From Gammaproteobacteria bacterium (GTDB lineage: Bacteria > Pseudomonadota > Gammaproteobacteria > Burkholderiales > Burkholderiaceae_C): a stretch of DNA of 64,000 nt. Shown here piece by piece: positions 57,046 to 64,000 of this stretch. The first letter of the stretch is position 1, and the number at the start of each line of letters is the position of its first letter. The stretch is taken from NCBI GenBank assembly GCA_018815325.1, contig JAHIYE010000020.1:186001-250000 (forward strand). The letters run 5' to 3'. Made by a program: the position numbers and the translations under genes. The notes below the pieces were generated by a model, which made no database searches, was not told the origin of the DNA, and saw only the letters and a list, made by a program, of their open reading frames with translations.

Positions 57046-57663
57046 ATGCCTGTGGTTGTGATTGCCAATCCCAAAGGGGGTGTCGGAAAGTCGACACTGG
57101 CCACCAATGTCGCCGGTTATTTCGCCAGCCAGGGCCATGCGGTCATGCTGGGGGATGCGGACCGCCAGCAATCGTCCCGGCTGTGGCTGGGGCTGCGCCC
57201 GGAAGCGGCCCGGCCGATCTCGACCTGGGAGGTCGGGGATAACTCGGTGGCCAAGCCGCCCAAGGGCACCACCCACGTGGTGCTGGACACACCCGGCGGA
57301 CTGCACGGGGCGCAACTGGATGATGTCATCAAGCTGGCCGACAAAGTGCTGGTGCCCCTGCAACCCAGCGTATTCGACATCTTCGCGACCCGGGCCTTTC
57401 TGGACCAGCTGGCCGAGCACCGCAAGGCCGGAAAGATACAGGTCGGGCTGGTGGGCATGCGGGTGGACGCCCGCACGATTGCGGCGGACAAACTGCGTGA
57501 GTTTGTCGAACAACTGGGCCTGCCGGTACTGGGCCAGGTACGCGATACCCAGAACTACATCCATCTGGCGGCCCGGGGCCTGACCCTGTTCGACGTCGCC
57601 CCTGGGCGCGTGGCCAAGGATCTGGCGCAGTGGCAGGCGCTGTGCGAGTGGCTGGACCGGTGA
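57046..57663 (+). CDS. ParA-family ATPase
   Basis: 205 residues with the deviant Walker A NPKGGVGKSTL at about 8-18, DADRQQSSRLW and VVLDTPGGLHG. These small ParA-like proteins partition plasmids, chromosomes or large cellular cargo. No parB or parS is seen here, so it may act on another cargo. The ATG at 57046 follows GGAGGAG. Confidence 0.9.
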   Translation: MPVVVIANPKGGVGKSTLATNVAGYFASQGHAVMLGDADRQQSSRLWLGLRPEAARPISTWEVGDNSVAKPPKGTTHVVLDTPGGLHGAQLDDVIKLADKVLVPLQPSVFDIFATRAFLDQLAEHRKAGKIQVGLVGMRVDARTIAADKLREFVEQLGLPVLGQVRDTQNYIHLAARGLTLFDVAPGRVAKDLAQWQALCEWLDR

Positions 57664-57724
57664 CAGCATGTGCTTTGTCGCTGGCTTGACATGCTGGTGC
57701 CGGCGGGCGCGCTAAAGTGCCTGC

Positions 57725-58180
57725 ATGAAAACATTTGAAACCCTGCAGGAGCTGAGCTCCTGCGTGGGCCAGGAAGTCGCGATCAGCGACTGGCTCACCA
57801 TCACCCAGGACCAGATCAACCAGTTCGCGCAAGCCACCGGGGACCATCAGTGGATCCATGTGGACGTTGCGCGGGCCCAGGCCGGGCCGTTTGGCGCACC
57901 CATCGCGCATGGCTTTCTGACTCTGTCGCTGTTGCCGCGCTTTTTTGAGTCCTCCATGGAGATCACCGGTTCACGGCTGGGTGTGAATTACGGACTGAAC
58001 AAGGTGCGCTTCATGGCACCGGTGCCGGTGGGCAGCCGCCTGCGCGCCCGCATGACGCTGCTGAGCTGCGAGGACATCGATAACCAGGGCGTGCAACTGG
58101 TCTGGGCCGTCACCGTGGAGCGCGAGGGCAGTCCCAAGCCCGTGTGCGTGGCGGAATCCGTGGTGCGACGTTATCCCTGA
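57725..58180 (+). CDS. MaoC-like hot-dog dehydratase
   Basis: 151 residues: WLTITQDQINQFAQATGDHQWIHVD contains the (R)-hydratase active-site Asp and His, with APIAHGFLTLSL after it. Members hydrate enoyl-CoA or serve in polyhydroxyalkanoate and fatty acid metabolism; NodN-like members are similar. It stands alone after parA. A dispersed repeat lies just beyond the stop codon. Confidence 0.9.
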   Translation: MKTFETLQELSSCVGQEVAISDWLTITQDQINQFAQATGDHQWIHVDVARAQAGPFGAPIAHGFLTLSLLPRFFESSMEITGSRLGVNYGLNKVRFMAPVPVGSRLRARMTLLSCEDIDNQGVQLVWAVTVEREGSPKPVCVAESVVRRYP

Positions 58181-58181
58181 T

Positions 58182-58237
58182 GAAATTGGCTTCTGGCCCT
58201 TGCCAGTCATGCGCTAATAGCTACTAATTCAATAGCA
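58182..58237 (-). repeat. Dispersed intergenic repeat, copy D
   Basis: On the minus strand: GCTATTGAATTAGTAGC, then AGCGCATGACTGG and GGGCCAGAAGCCAATTT, part for part like copy A. Confidence 0.72.
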
Positions 58238-58238
58238 A

Positions 58239-58724
58239 TCAGGCTCCGACTGAAATGGGCAACTCGGCAAAGCCGTTTTGACGCCAGGCCTCGAACACCG
58301 TGACAGCCACGGCGTTGGACAGGTTCAGGCTGCGCTGGCCGACGCGCATCGGCAGCTTCAGTGTCTGGGATGCAGGAAACTGCGCTCGCACCGTATCCGG
58401 TAGTCCCCGCGTCTCCGAGCCGAACACCAGCCAGTCACCCGGCGCAAAGTGCATGTCATGCACGAGGCGGGTGCCGCGCGTGGTCAGGGCAAACAGGCGC
58501 TCTGGCGCGGGCTGCTCGCTGGACAGAAAGGCTGCCCAGTCGGCATGGCGTCGGACCTGCGCATAGTCATGGTAATCGAGCCCGGCACGGCGCATGTGCT
58601 TGTCGTCCATCGAAAACCCCAGTGGCTCCACCAGATGCAGGATGCACCCGGTGTTGGCGGCCAGACGGATGACGTTGCCGGTGTTCGGTGGAATTTCAGG
58701 CGCTACAAGAACGATATGGAACAT
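58239..58724 (-). CDS. trmL: tRNA (cytidine/uridine-34 2'-O)-methyltransferase TrmL
   Basis: 161-residue SPOUT methyltransferase: MFHIVLVAPEIPPNTGNVIRL, then FGSETRGLP and the knot end MRVGQRSLNLSNAVAV. It methylates the wobble base of tRNA-Leu. The frame runs open further upstream, but the family begins at the ATG at 58724. It lies 50 bases beyond comF in the same direction. Confidence 0.95.
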   Translation of the reverse strand: MFHIVLVAPEIPPNTGNVIRLAANTGCILHLVEPLGFSMDDKHMRRAGLDYHDYAQVRRHADWAAFLSSEQPAPERLFALTTRGTRLVHDMHFAPGDWLVFGSETRGLPDTVRAQFPASQTLKLPMRVGQRSLNLSNAVAVTVFEAWRQNGFAELPISVGA

Positions 58725-58774
58725 GGGGCTATTGTCGCTGCGTCGTGTCGGTGTCAGCGCGCACCAAGGGCGCC

Positions 58775-59464
58775 TCAATCCGCATCCGTGCGCGCCACCA
58801 CAAGCCCCGTGATGTGGGCCGCGCCAGCTGCACGCAGTGCCCGAGCGGATGCAAACAGCGATGCACCGCTGGTCATGACATCGTCGATCAGGATGACGCG
58901 CCGGTTCTTGAGCTGTGATTGCTTCAGAGGGTCGACAGCAAAGGCCGCTGCGACATTGCGTTCCCGCTCGGCGCGCTTGAGCTGGCTTTGGGGTGGTGTG
59001 TCCTGAATCCGCAGTAGCAACTGGTCGGCCACTTTGTCGGGCGACAGAAGGCGGGCCAGCAGCAGCGCCTGGTTGAAGCCACGCTCCTTGAGGCGTTCTG
59101 TGGACAGCGGCATGGGGATGACAAAGTCGGCATTTTCCAGTGCTGGCTCTACCCAGGGGGCGCTGCGCAGCAGCAAGGCCAGACTTTGTGCCATACCGGG
59201 CTGGCCGTGAAATTTGTAACGAATGATCAGCTCTGACCAAGGGTAGGCATAAGGCACGGCCGCAAGGCATTGGTCCAGCGGTGGCGGCGTGGTGATGCAG
59301 GCCCCGCATCGGGTCACCGCCGGCGGAGTTGGCAGCGCGCAACTGCGGCAGCGTGATTGTGGCTGGGCAAACCGGGTGACGCAGGCCTCGCAGACGGCAT
59401 CGGCCGGCCAGGCGCGACAGACGTCGCAACGACTGGGCAGGCGGGAGAGCAGCGCACGGAACAT
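58775..59464 (-). CDS. comF: ComF-family phosphoribosyltransferase-like protein
   Basis: 229 residues with four-cysteine zinc-ribbon-like N-terminus (CDVCRAWPADAVCEAC ... CRSC), then the PRTase fold ending in VILIDDVMTSGAS. It takes part in natural transformation DNA uptake or nucleotide salvage. It is divergent from the bioC-like gene. Confidence 0.94.
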   Translation of the reverse strand: MFRALLSRLPSRCDVCRAWPADAVCEACVTRFAQPQSRCRSCALPTPPAVTRCGACITTPPPLDQCLAAVPYAYPWSELIIRYKFHGQPGMAQSLALLLRSAPWVEPALENADFVIPMPLSTERLKERGFNQALLLARLLSPDKVADQLLLRIQDTPPQSQLKRAERERNVAAAFAVDPLKQSQLKNRRVILIDDVMTSGASLFASARALRAAGAAHITGLVVARTDAD

Positions 59465-59501
59465 GGAGTCAATATACTCGTCAGCCTAGCCTCCTCACAC
59501 C

Positions 59502-60413
59502 ATGGCCACCGAACGTCCCCCTACCATTGATCCTGTTGCTGCCGAGCGCTGGCACATCCTGCCGGCAACGCCCTCTCCCTGGCTGCACGAGGAGGTGGCG
59601 CGGCGCATGGAGGAACGGCTTGGCTGGATCAAGCTGAAGCCCGCGAACTGGGTGCACTGGGAACCCCTGCGTGGCGGCGTGCAAGCTCATCGCCTGTTGA
59701 CGCAGCGTTATCCGGGGGCAAGTTGTCATGTGATCGAGCCGACGCCGGCCTTGTTGCAGGCTGCAAGGCAGGCTTTGAGTCAACCCTGGTGGAGCCCGGC
59801 ACGCTGGCGTGCAGCGCCAGTGCATTTTGAGGTGCCACCGCAGGCAAGTGTGCAGATGCTGTGGGCCAATATGGCGCTGCACATGGCGGTCGATCCTCAA
59901 CAACTCATCGCACAGTGGCATCGCCTGCTCGCGGTGGATGGTTTTGTGATGTTCTCCTGCCTGGGGCCGGATACTTTGCGGGGCTTGCGCAGCCTCTATG
60001 AAAGCCTGGGCTGGCCCGCACCCGCACATGAGTTCACTGACATGCATGACTGGGGCGACATGCTGGTCAATGCGGGCTTTGCCGAGCCGGTGATGGATAT
60101 GGAGCGCATCACGCTCACGTTTGCCAGTCCCGAGCGCCTGTTGCAGGAGTTGCGCGAACTCGGGCGCAACCTGCACACCCAGCGCTTTGCCGGGCTGCGG
60201 GGACGGCAGTGGCATCGCCAGTTACGGGAAGAAATGTCCCGTCGCCTGGCCAACCCGCAACAGCAGGGCAGTCTGGGGCTGGAATTCGAAGTCATCTACG
60301 GTCATGCACTCAAGCCCGTGCCACGACTCAAGGTGCAAGCGCAGAGCACGGTCACACTCGACGAGATGCGCACGGTGCTGCAAAAAAACAAACCCGGTCA
60401 GCCTCAGGGTTGA
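59502..60413 (+). CDS. bioC: BioC-like methyltransferase
   Basis: 303 residues. The C-terminal two thirds have FSCLGPDTLRGLRSLYESLG, HEFTDMHDWGDMLVNAGF and VMDMERITLTF, the strong signature of BioC malonyl-ACP O-methyltransferases. However, the usual SAM motif I (GxGxG) is replaced by VHWEPLRGGVQAHRLL. No other biotin genes are near. It may be an active variant or a divergent relative. Confidence 0.78.
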   Translation: MATERPPTIDPVAAERWHILPATPSPWLHEEVARRMEERLGWIKLKPANWVHWEPLRGGVQAHRLLTQRYPGASCHVIEPTPALLQAARQALSQPWWSPARWRAAPVHFEVPPQASVQMLWANMALHMAVDPQQLIAQWHRLLAVDGFVMFSCLGPDTLRGLRSLYESLGWPAPAHEFTDMHDWGDMLVNAGFAEPVMDMERITLTFASPERLLQELRELGRNLHTQRFAGLRGRQWHRQLREEMSRRLANPQQQGSLGLEFEVIYGHALKPVPRLKVQAQSTVTLDEMRTVLQKNKPGQPQG

Positions 60414-60543
60414 TTTCGGGTCAACCCTGACGGACTTCCCCCCTGTAGGGTCGGCTACAATTCGGTGTTGGCTTATTTTTGGGAAATTCCCCGCGAGTTT
60501 GGCTGCCTGACAGATGTTGGGTGGTGCAATGTGAGTAATCCTA

Positions 60544-61020
60544 GTGTCTGACCTGGTTTTCCGATTCGCTGCGGTGCATGGATCTGATGTGCAATGGTCC
60601 CTGCGGCGCAATTGCTCGGTGACGCCAGCCCAGTTGGGCTGGCTTTACACTTCGCTGTGTGTGGTTTCACTGGGGATAGGGGTGTTTTTCTGGGTTCAGG
60701 GCGCCACACTTGTCATGCCGTTTGCATGGCTTGAGTTGTGTGCGGTTGGACTGGCCTTCTGGGTGTATGCCAGGCATGCAACAGATGGCGAAAAAATCAG
60801 GTTGCAGGGCTCCAGGCTGATCGTCGAGTGCGAAAGCGCCGGACACACGGAGCGTCTGGAGTTCAACCGGGATTGGGTACGTGTTGAGCCGAAGGCTGGT
60901 GATCATTCGCTGATTGAGGTGTCTGGTCAGGGGCGGTCGGTCGAAGTGGGGCGTTTCGTGCGCCGGGAATTGCGGCCCTTGTTGGCCAAAGAGATACGTA
61001 TGGCGTTGCGCAAGGCGTGA
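60544..61020 (+). CDS. DUF2244-family membrane protein
   Basis: 158 residues from GTG. Two membrane helices (about 38-75) are followed by a basic cytosolic region with RLIVECESAGHTERLEFNRDWV, matching DUF2244. Such proteins regularly precede the cytochrome oxidase subunit II gene in Burkholderiales, as here. Function unknown. The 130 bases between bioC and this start hold no other gene that I can support. Confidence 0.86.
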   Translation: MSDLVFRFAAVHGSDVQWSLRRNCSVTPAQLGWLYTSLCVVSLGIGVFFWVQGATLVMPFAWLELCAVGLAFWVYARHATDGEKIRLQGSRLIVECESAGHTERLEFNRDWVRVEPKAGDHSLIEVSGQGRSVEVGRFVRRELRPLLAKEIRMALRKA

Positions 61021-61095
61021 CGAGATCCGGGCAGGGGTGCGAGATGGCTCCTGGTATCGATTGCTAAATTTTTGGGTATTGAAGAAGTGAACACG

Positions 61096-62265
61096 ATGAA
61101 GAAAATCTCCACCAAATTGGCTTCACTGCTGCTCTTCGCAGGTGCGTGGCTTGGAACAACAGCGGCGCATGCTGTCAATGATCTGCCGGGCGGCCCATCC
61201 GTGCGGCAGCTGAATTTGCCGACTGGAGTAACCAAAATTGCTGAAGAGTTGGCATGGTTGCACTGGTTCATGCTGATTCTGTGCGCGGTCATTTTTGTTG
61301 CCGTGTTCAGCGTCATGTTCTATTCCATCTGGAAACACCGCAAGTCGGTCGGCCACAAGGCCGCAAATTTCCATGAATCCGTGACAGTCGAGATCATCTG
61401 GACGATTGTCCCCTTCCTCATCGTGATCGGAATGGCATTGCCTGCGACCAAACTCCTGGTGGCAATGAAGGACACGACCAATTCTGACCTCACCATCAAG
61501 GCCACGGGCTACCAGTGGAAATGGGGTTATGACTATCTGGTGGGTGAAGGCGAGGGCATCGGCTTCATCTCCACACTCGACGCCAGTCATCGTGAGATGT
61601 CGAACAACGGTGCCAAGGGCGATATCCCTGATGACTACCTGTTCAAGGTGGACAACCCCTTGGTGGTGCCGGTGGGCAAGAAGATCCGCATCATCACCAC
61701 AGCCAATGACGTGATCCACGCATTTGCCGTGCCTCAGTTCGGTATCAAGCAGGATGCGATCCCTGGCTTTGTGCGCGATACCTGGTTCCGTGCCGAGAAA
61801 ACCGGCAACTACTATGGCCAGTGTCAGGAGTTGTGCGGCAAGGAGCATGCCTACATGCCGATCCACGTGAAAGTGGTAACTGCCGAGGAATATTCTCAGT
61901 GGGTCGATGCCAAGAAAAAAGAAGCGGCTGCCAAGGCCGATGATCCCAGCAAGGTCTGGACGCTCGACGACATCGTCAAGCGTGGAGAGAAAGTCTATGC
62001 GGCCAACTGCGCGGCCTGCCACCAGGCCAACGGCAAGGGCGCTGGCCCGATCAAGCCGCTCGACGGCGCTGCGGTCGTGCTCGACGCCGACAAGACCAAG
62101 CAGATCAATGTGCTGCTCAATGGCCAGAACAACGGCACCATGCCGTCCTGGAAGCAACTCAGCGACACCGAGATTGCCGCAGTCATCAGCTACACCAAGA
62201 ACAACTGGTCCAACAAGACCGGGCAGGTGGTTCAGCCGGCTGACGTCAAGGCTGCCCGCAAGTAA
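61096..62265 (+). CDS. ctaC: Cytochrome c oxidase subunit II with C-terminal heme c domain
   Basis: 389 residues: signal peptide (TTAAHA), two membrane helices, CuA domain with QCQELCGKEHAYMPIHV and, after a short linker, a cytochrome c domain with CAACH at 305-309. This is the caa3-like arrangement. ATG at 61096 is chosen; a GTG 9 bases earlier is possible. It passes electrons from c-type cytochromes, such as those of the sox region, to subunit I. Confidence 0.96.
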   Translation: MKKISTKLASLLLFAGAWLGTTAAHAVNDLPGGPSVRQLNLPTGVTKIAEELAWLHWFMLILCAVIFVAVFSVMFYSIWKHRKSVGHKAANFHESVTVEIIWTIVPFLIVIGMALPATKLLVAMKDTTNSDLTIKATGYQWKWGYDYLVGEGEGIGFISTLDASHREMSNNGAKGDIPDDYLFKVDNPLVVPVGKKIRIITTANDVIHAFAVPQFGIKQDAIPGFVRDTWFRAEKTGNYYGQCQELCGKEHAYMPIHVKVVTAEEYSQWVDAKKKEAAAKADDPSKVWTLDDIVKRGEKVYAANCAACHQANGKGAGPIKPLDGAAVVLDADKTKQINVLLNGQNNGTMPSWKQLSDTEIAAVISYTKNNWSNKTGQVVQPADVKAARK

Positions 62266-62306
62266 CCCGTCGTCAAACGAATTCAAGTATTGAGAAGGAA
62301 ATCAGG

Positions 62307-63926
62307 ATGAGTGCCGTTCTAGACCATCACGATCATGCCCATGACGACCACCATGACCACGCTCCCGTGGGCTGGCGTCGCTGGGTGTTTGCCACCAACC
62401 ACAAGGACATTGGTACGCTGTACCTGCTGTTCGCATTCACCATGCTGATGGTCGGCGGAGTATTGGCCCTGCTGATTCGCGCCGAGTTGTTCGAGCCCGG
62501 TCTGCAACTGGTCAATCCCGAGCTGTTCAACCAGCTCACCACCATGCACGGTCTGATCATGGTGTTCGGTGCGATCATGCCGGCCTTCGTGGGCTTTGCG
62601 AACTGGATGATTCCGTTGCAGATCGGCGCAGCCGACATGGCCTTCGCCCGCATGAACAACTTCAGCTTCTGGCTGATGATCCCTGCTGGCCTGATGCTGG
62701 TGGGGTCGTTCTTCATGCCGGGTGGCGCACCTGCTGCTGGTTGGACGCTCTACGCGCCGCTGACGCTCCAGATGGGCCCCTCGATGGATGCCGGCATTTT
62801 TGCCATGCACATCCTGGGTGCAAGCTCGATCATGGGCTCGATCAACATCATCGTGACCATTCTCAACATGCGTGCCCCCGGCATGACGCTGATGAAGATG
62901 CCGATGTTCGCCTGGACCTGGCTGATCACTGCCTACCTGCTGATTGCCGTGATGCCTGTGCTGGCCGGTGCAATCACCATGACGCTGACCGATCGCCACT
63001 TCGGCACGAGCTTCTTCAACCCCGCTGGCGGCGGTGACCCCGTGATGTACCAGCACATCTTCTGGTTCTTCGGTCACCCCGAGGTGTACATCATGATCTT
63101 GCCGGCTTTCGGCATCATCAGCCAGGTTGTGCCTGCGTTTTCGCGCAAGAAGCTGTTCGGTTACGCCTCCATGGTCTACGCGACCTCTTCCATCGCCATC
63201 CTGTCGTTCATCGTGTGGGCGCACCACATGTTCACCACTGGCATGCCGGTGACAGGACAGTTGTTCTTCATGTACGCGACCATGCTGATCGCTGTGCCGA
63301 CTGCGGTGAAGATTTTCAACTGGCTGGCCACCATGTGGCGTGGCTCCATGACTTTTGAGACGCCGATGCTGTTTGCCATCGGGTTCATCTTTGTGTTCAC
63401 CATGGGCGGCTTTACCGGTCTGATCCCTGCCGTGGCCCCCATCGACATCCAGATTCAGGATACCTATTACATCGTGGCCCATTTCCACTATGTGCTGGTG
63501 GCCGGCTCGCTGTTCGCCATGTTTGCTGGTTACTACTACTGGGCTCCCAAGTGGACCGGTGTGATGTACAGCGAGCGCCGTGGCCAGATCCACTTCTGGT
63601 GGTCGCTGATCGCGTTCAACGTGACCTTCTTCCCCATGCACTTCCTGGGTCTGGCTGGCATGCCGCGTCGCTATGCTGACTACCCCATGCAGTTCGCTGA
63701 CTTCAATGCTGTGGCCTCGGTGGGTGCATTTGCCTTCGGTTTTGCTCAGGTGTATTTCTTCGTCTTCATTGTGCTGCCCGGCATGATGGGCAAAGGTGAG
63801 AAAGCACCCCAGAAGCCCTGGGAAGCCGCAGAAGGCCTGGAGTGGGAAGTTCCCTCGCCTGCACCTTTCCATACCTTTGAGACACCGCCGAAGCTGAATG
63901 CGGATGCGACCAAGGTGATTGCCTGA
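62307..63926 (+). CDS. ctaD: Cytochrome c oxidase subunit I
   Basis: 539 residues with about 12 membrane helices and the heme a, a3 and CuB ligands in TTMHGLIMVFG, FWFFGHPEVYI and WAHHMF; HFHYVLVAGS carries the last heme histidines. The N-terminal His/Asp-rich cytosolic tail (DHHDHAHDDHHDH) is a common feature in Burkholderiales. AAGGAA precedes the ATG, 42 bases after subunit II. Confidence 0.97.
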   Translation: MSAVLDHHDHAHDDHHDHAPVGWRRWVFATNHKDIGTLYLLFAFTMLMVGGVLALLIRAELFEPGLQLVNPELFNQLTTMHGLIMVFGAIMPAFVGFANWMIPLQIGAADMAFARMNNFSFWLMIPAGLMLVGSFFMPGGAPAAGWTLYAPLTLQMGPSMDAGIFAMHILGASSIMGSINIIVTILNMRAPGMTLMKMPMFAWTWLITAYLLIAVMPVLAGAITMTLTDRHFGTSFFNPAGGGDPVMYQHIFWFFGHPEVYIMILPAFGIISQVVPAFSRKKLFGYASMVYATSSIAILSFIVWAHHMFTTGMPVTGQLFFMYATMLIAVPTAVKIFNWLATMWRGSMTFETPMLFAIGFIFVFTMGGFTGLIPAVAPIDIQIQDTYYIVAHFHYVLVAGSLFAMFAGYYYWAPKWTGVMYSERRGQIHFWWSLIAFNVTFFPMHFLGLAGMPRRYADYPMQFADFNAVASVGAFAFGFAQVYFFVFIVLPGMMGKGEKAPQKPWEAAEGLEWEVPSPAPFHTFETPPKLNADATKVIA

Positions 63927-63948
63927 ACCGCTTTGCAGGACGCATGAC

Positions 63949-64000
63949 ATGACACCCGAACAAAAGAAATCCAATCTGAAGACCGGCCTGATCCTGGCCT
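63949..64000 (+). CDS. Start of a small cytochrome oxidase assembly protein (cut off by the window)
   Basis: ATG at 63949 reads MTPEQKKSNLKTGLILA before the window ends, the usual start of a one-helix protein of about 40 residues found between ctaD and ctaG in Burkholderiales. An earlier ATG at 63944 runs into a stop after two codons. Confidence 0.7.
   Translation, partial: MTPEQKKSNLKTGLILA

Noticed and set aside
57684-57722. TTGACA and TAAAGT before the MaoC-like gene as a promoter
   Set aside because: The spacing of about 21 bases is too long for a normal sigma-70 promoter.
11751-58237. Repeats considered as CRISPR or as insertion-sequence ends
   Set aside because: Copies are tens of kilobases apart with no spacers and no transposase gene, so neither a CRISPR array nor a complete insertion sequence is supported.

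Overview
The window reads as a chromosomal segment of a betaproteobacterium of the order Burkholderiales, most likely family Comamonadaceae. Support: high G+C, a form IC (red-type) RuBisCO operon of the kind found in facultative autotrophs of this group, a neighbouring thiosulfate-oxidising (sox) cluster, beta-ketoadipate pathway genes under an IclR regulator, and four copies of a short dispersed intergenic repeat that I associate, from memory, with Comamonadaceae genomes. The genus cannot be fixed from the sequence alone.

Layout. (1) 1-12.9 kb: divergent cbbR and a long Calvin-cycle operon cbbL-S-X-Y-F-P-T-Z-gap-pgk-fba; ribulose-phosphate epimerase and ribose-phosphate isomerase are not here. 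(2) 13.0-28.0 kb: sulfur oxidation. It contains a small cytochrome c, a CsoR-like repressor gene facing a pair of operator-like repeats, a DUF302 lipoprotein plus FadL-type porin, a small cytochrome, an ArsR-type SoxR, soxCD-YZ-AX-B, an exported DsrE-like protein, tRNA-Arg(CCU), a MoxR/VWA pair with a GNAT gene between them, and a cytochrome c4. (3) 28.0-32.3 kb: DUF1841 gene and pcaR/pcaIJF. (4) 32.4-51.4 kb: an accessory catabolic region with a GntR regulator, two 3-hydroxyisobutyrate-dehydrogenase-like enzymes, an amidohydrolase, two Bug-type binding proteins, two NMT1-like proteins, an AhpD-like protein, maleylacetate reductase, a flavin monooxygenase with LysR regulator, hydroxyquinol 1,2-dioxygenase, YciI, Dabb and SnoaL-like proteins, a RutE-like reductase, a TauE exporter and a FAH-family hydrolase. 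A DUF4395 membrane protein and a methyltransferase lie inside it behind an operator-like palindrome. (5) 51.4-64 kb: mostly housekeeping: cyclase-FHA protein and Ser/Thr kinase, Kef-type antiporter and oxidoreductase, ParA, MaoC, trmL, comF, bioC-like, DUF2244 and the start of the cytochrome aa3/caa3 oxidase operon.

How it fits together. Sox enzymes would take electrons from thiosulfate or sulfide to c-type cytochromes and the oxidase, feeding CO2 fixation by the cbb operon. In region 4, flavin hydroxylation, hydroxyquinol ring cleavage and maleylacetate reduction would produce beta-ketoadipate, which PcaIJ and PcaF convert to succinyl-CoA and acetyl-CoA. So the same 64 kb supports both lithoautotrophy and growth on aromatics.

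The least explained parts are: a possible thiol/metal-responsive CsoR-like regulon with matching operator-like sites at 13.87-13.93 kb and 41.43 kb; the paired NMT1-like proteins, one a lipoprotein and one without signal peptide; and a shared ATCGAT-centred motif just upstream of the GntR and FAH-hydrolase start codons, 18 kb apart.
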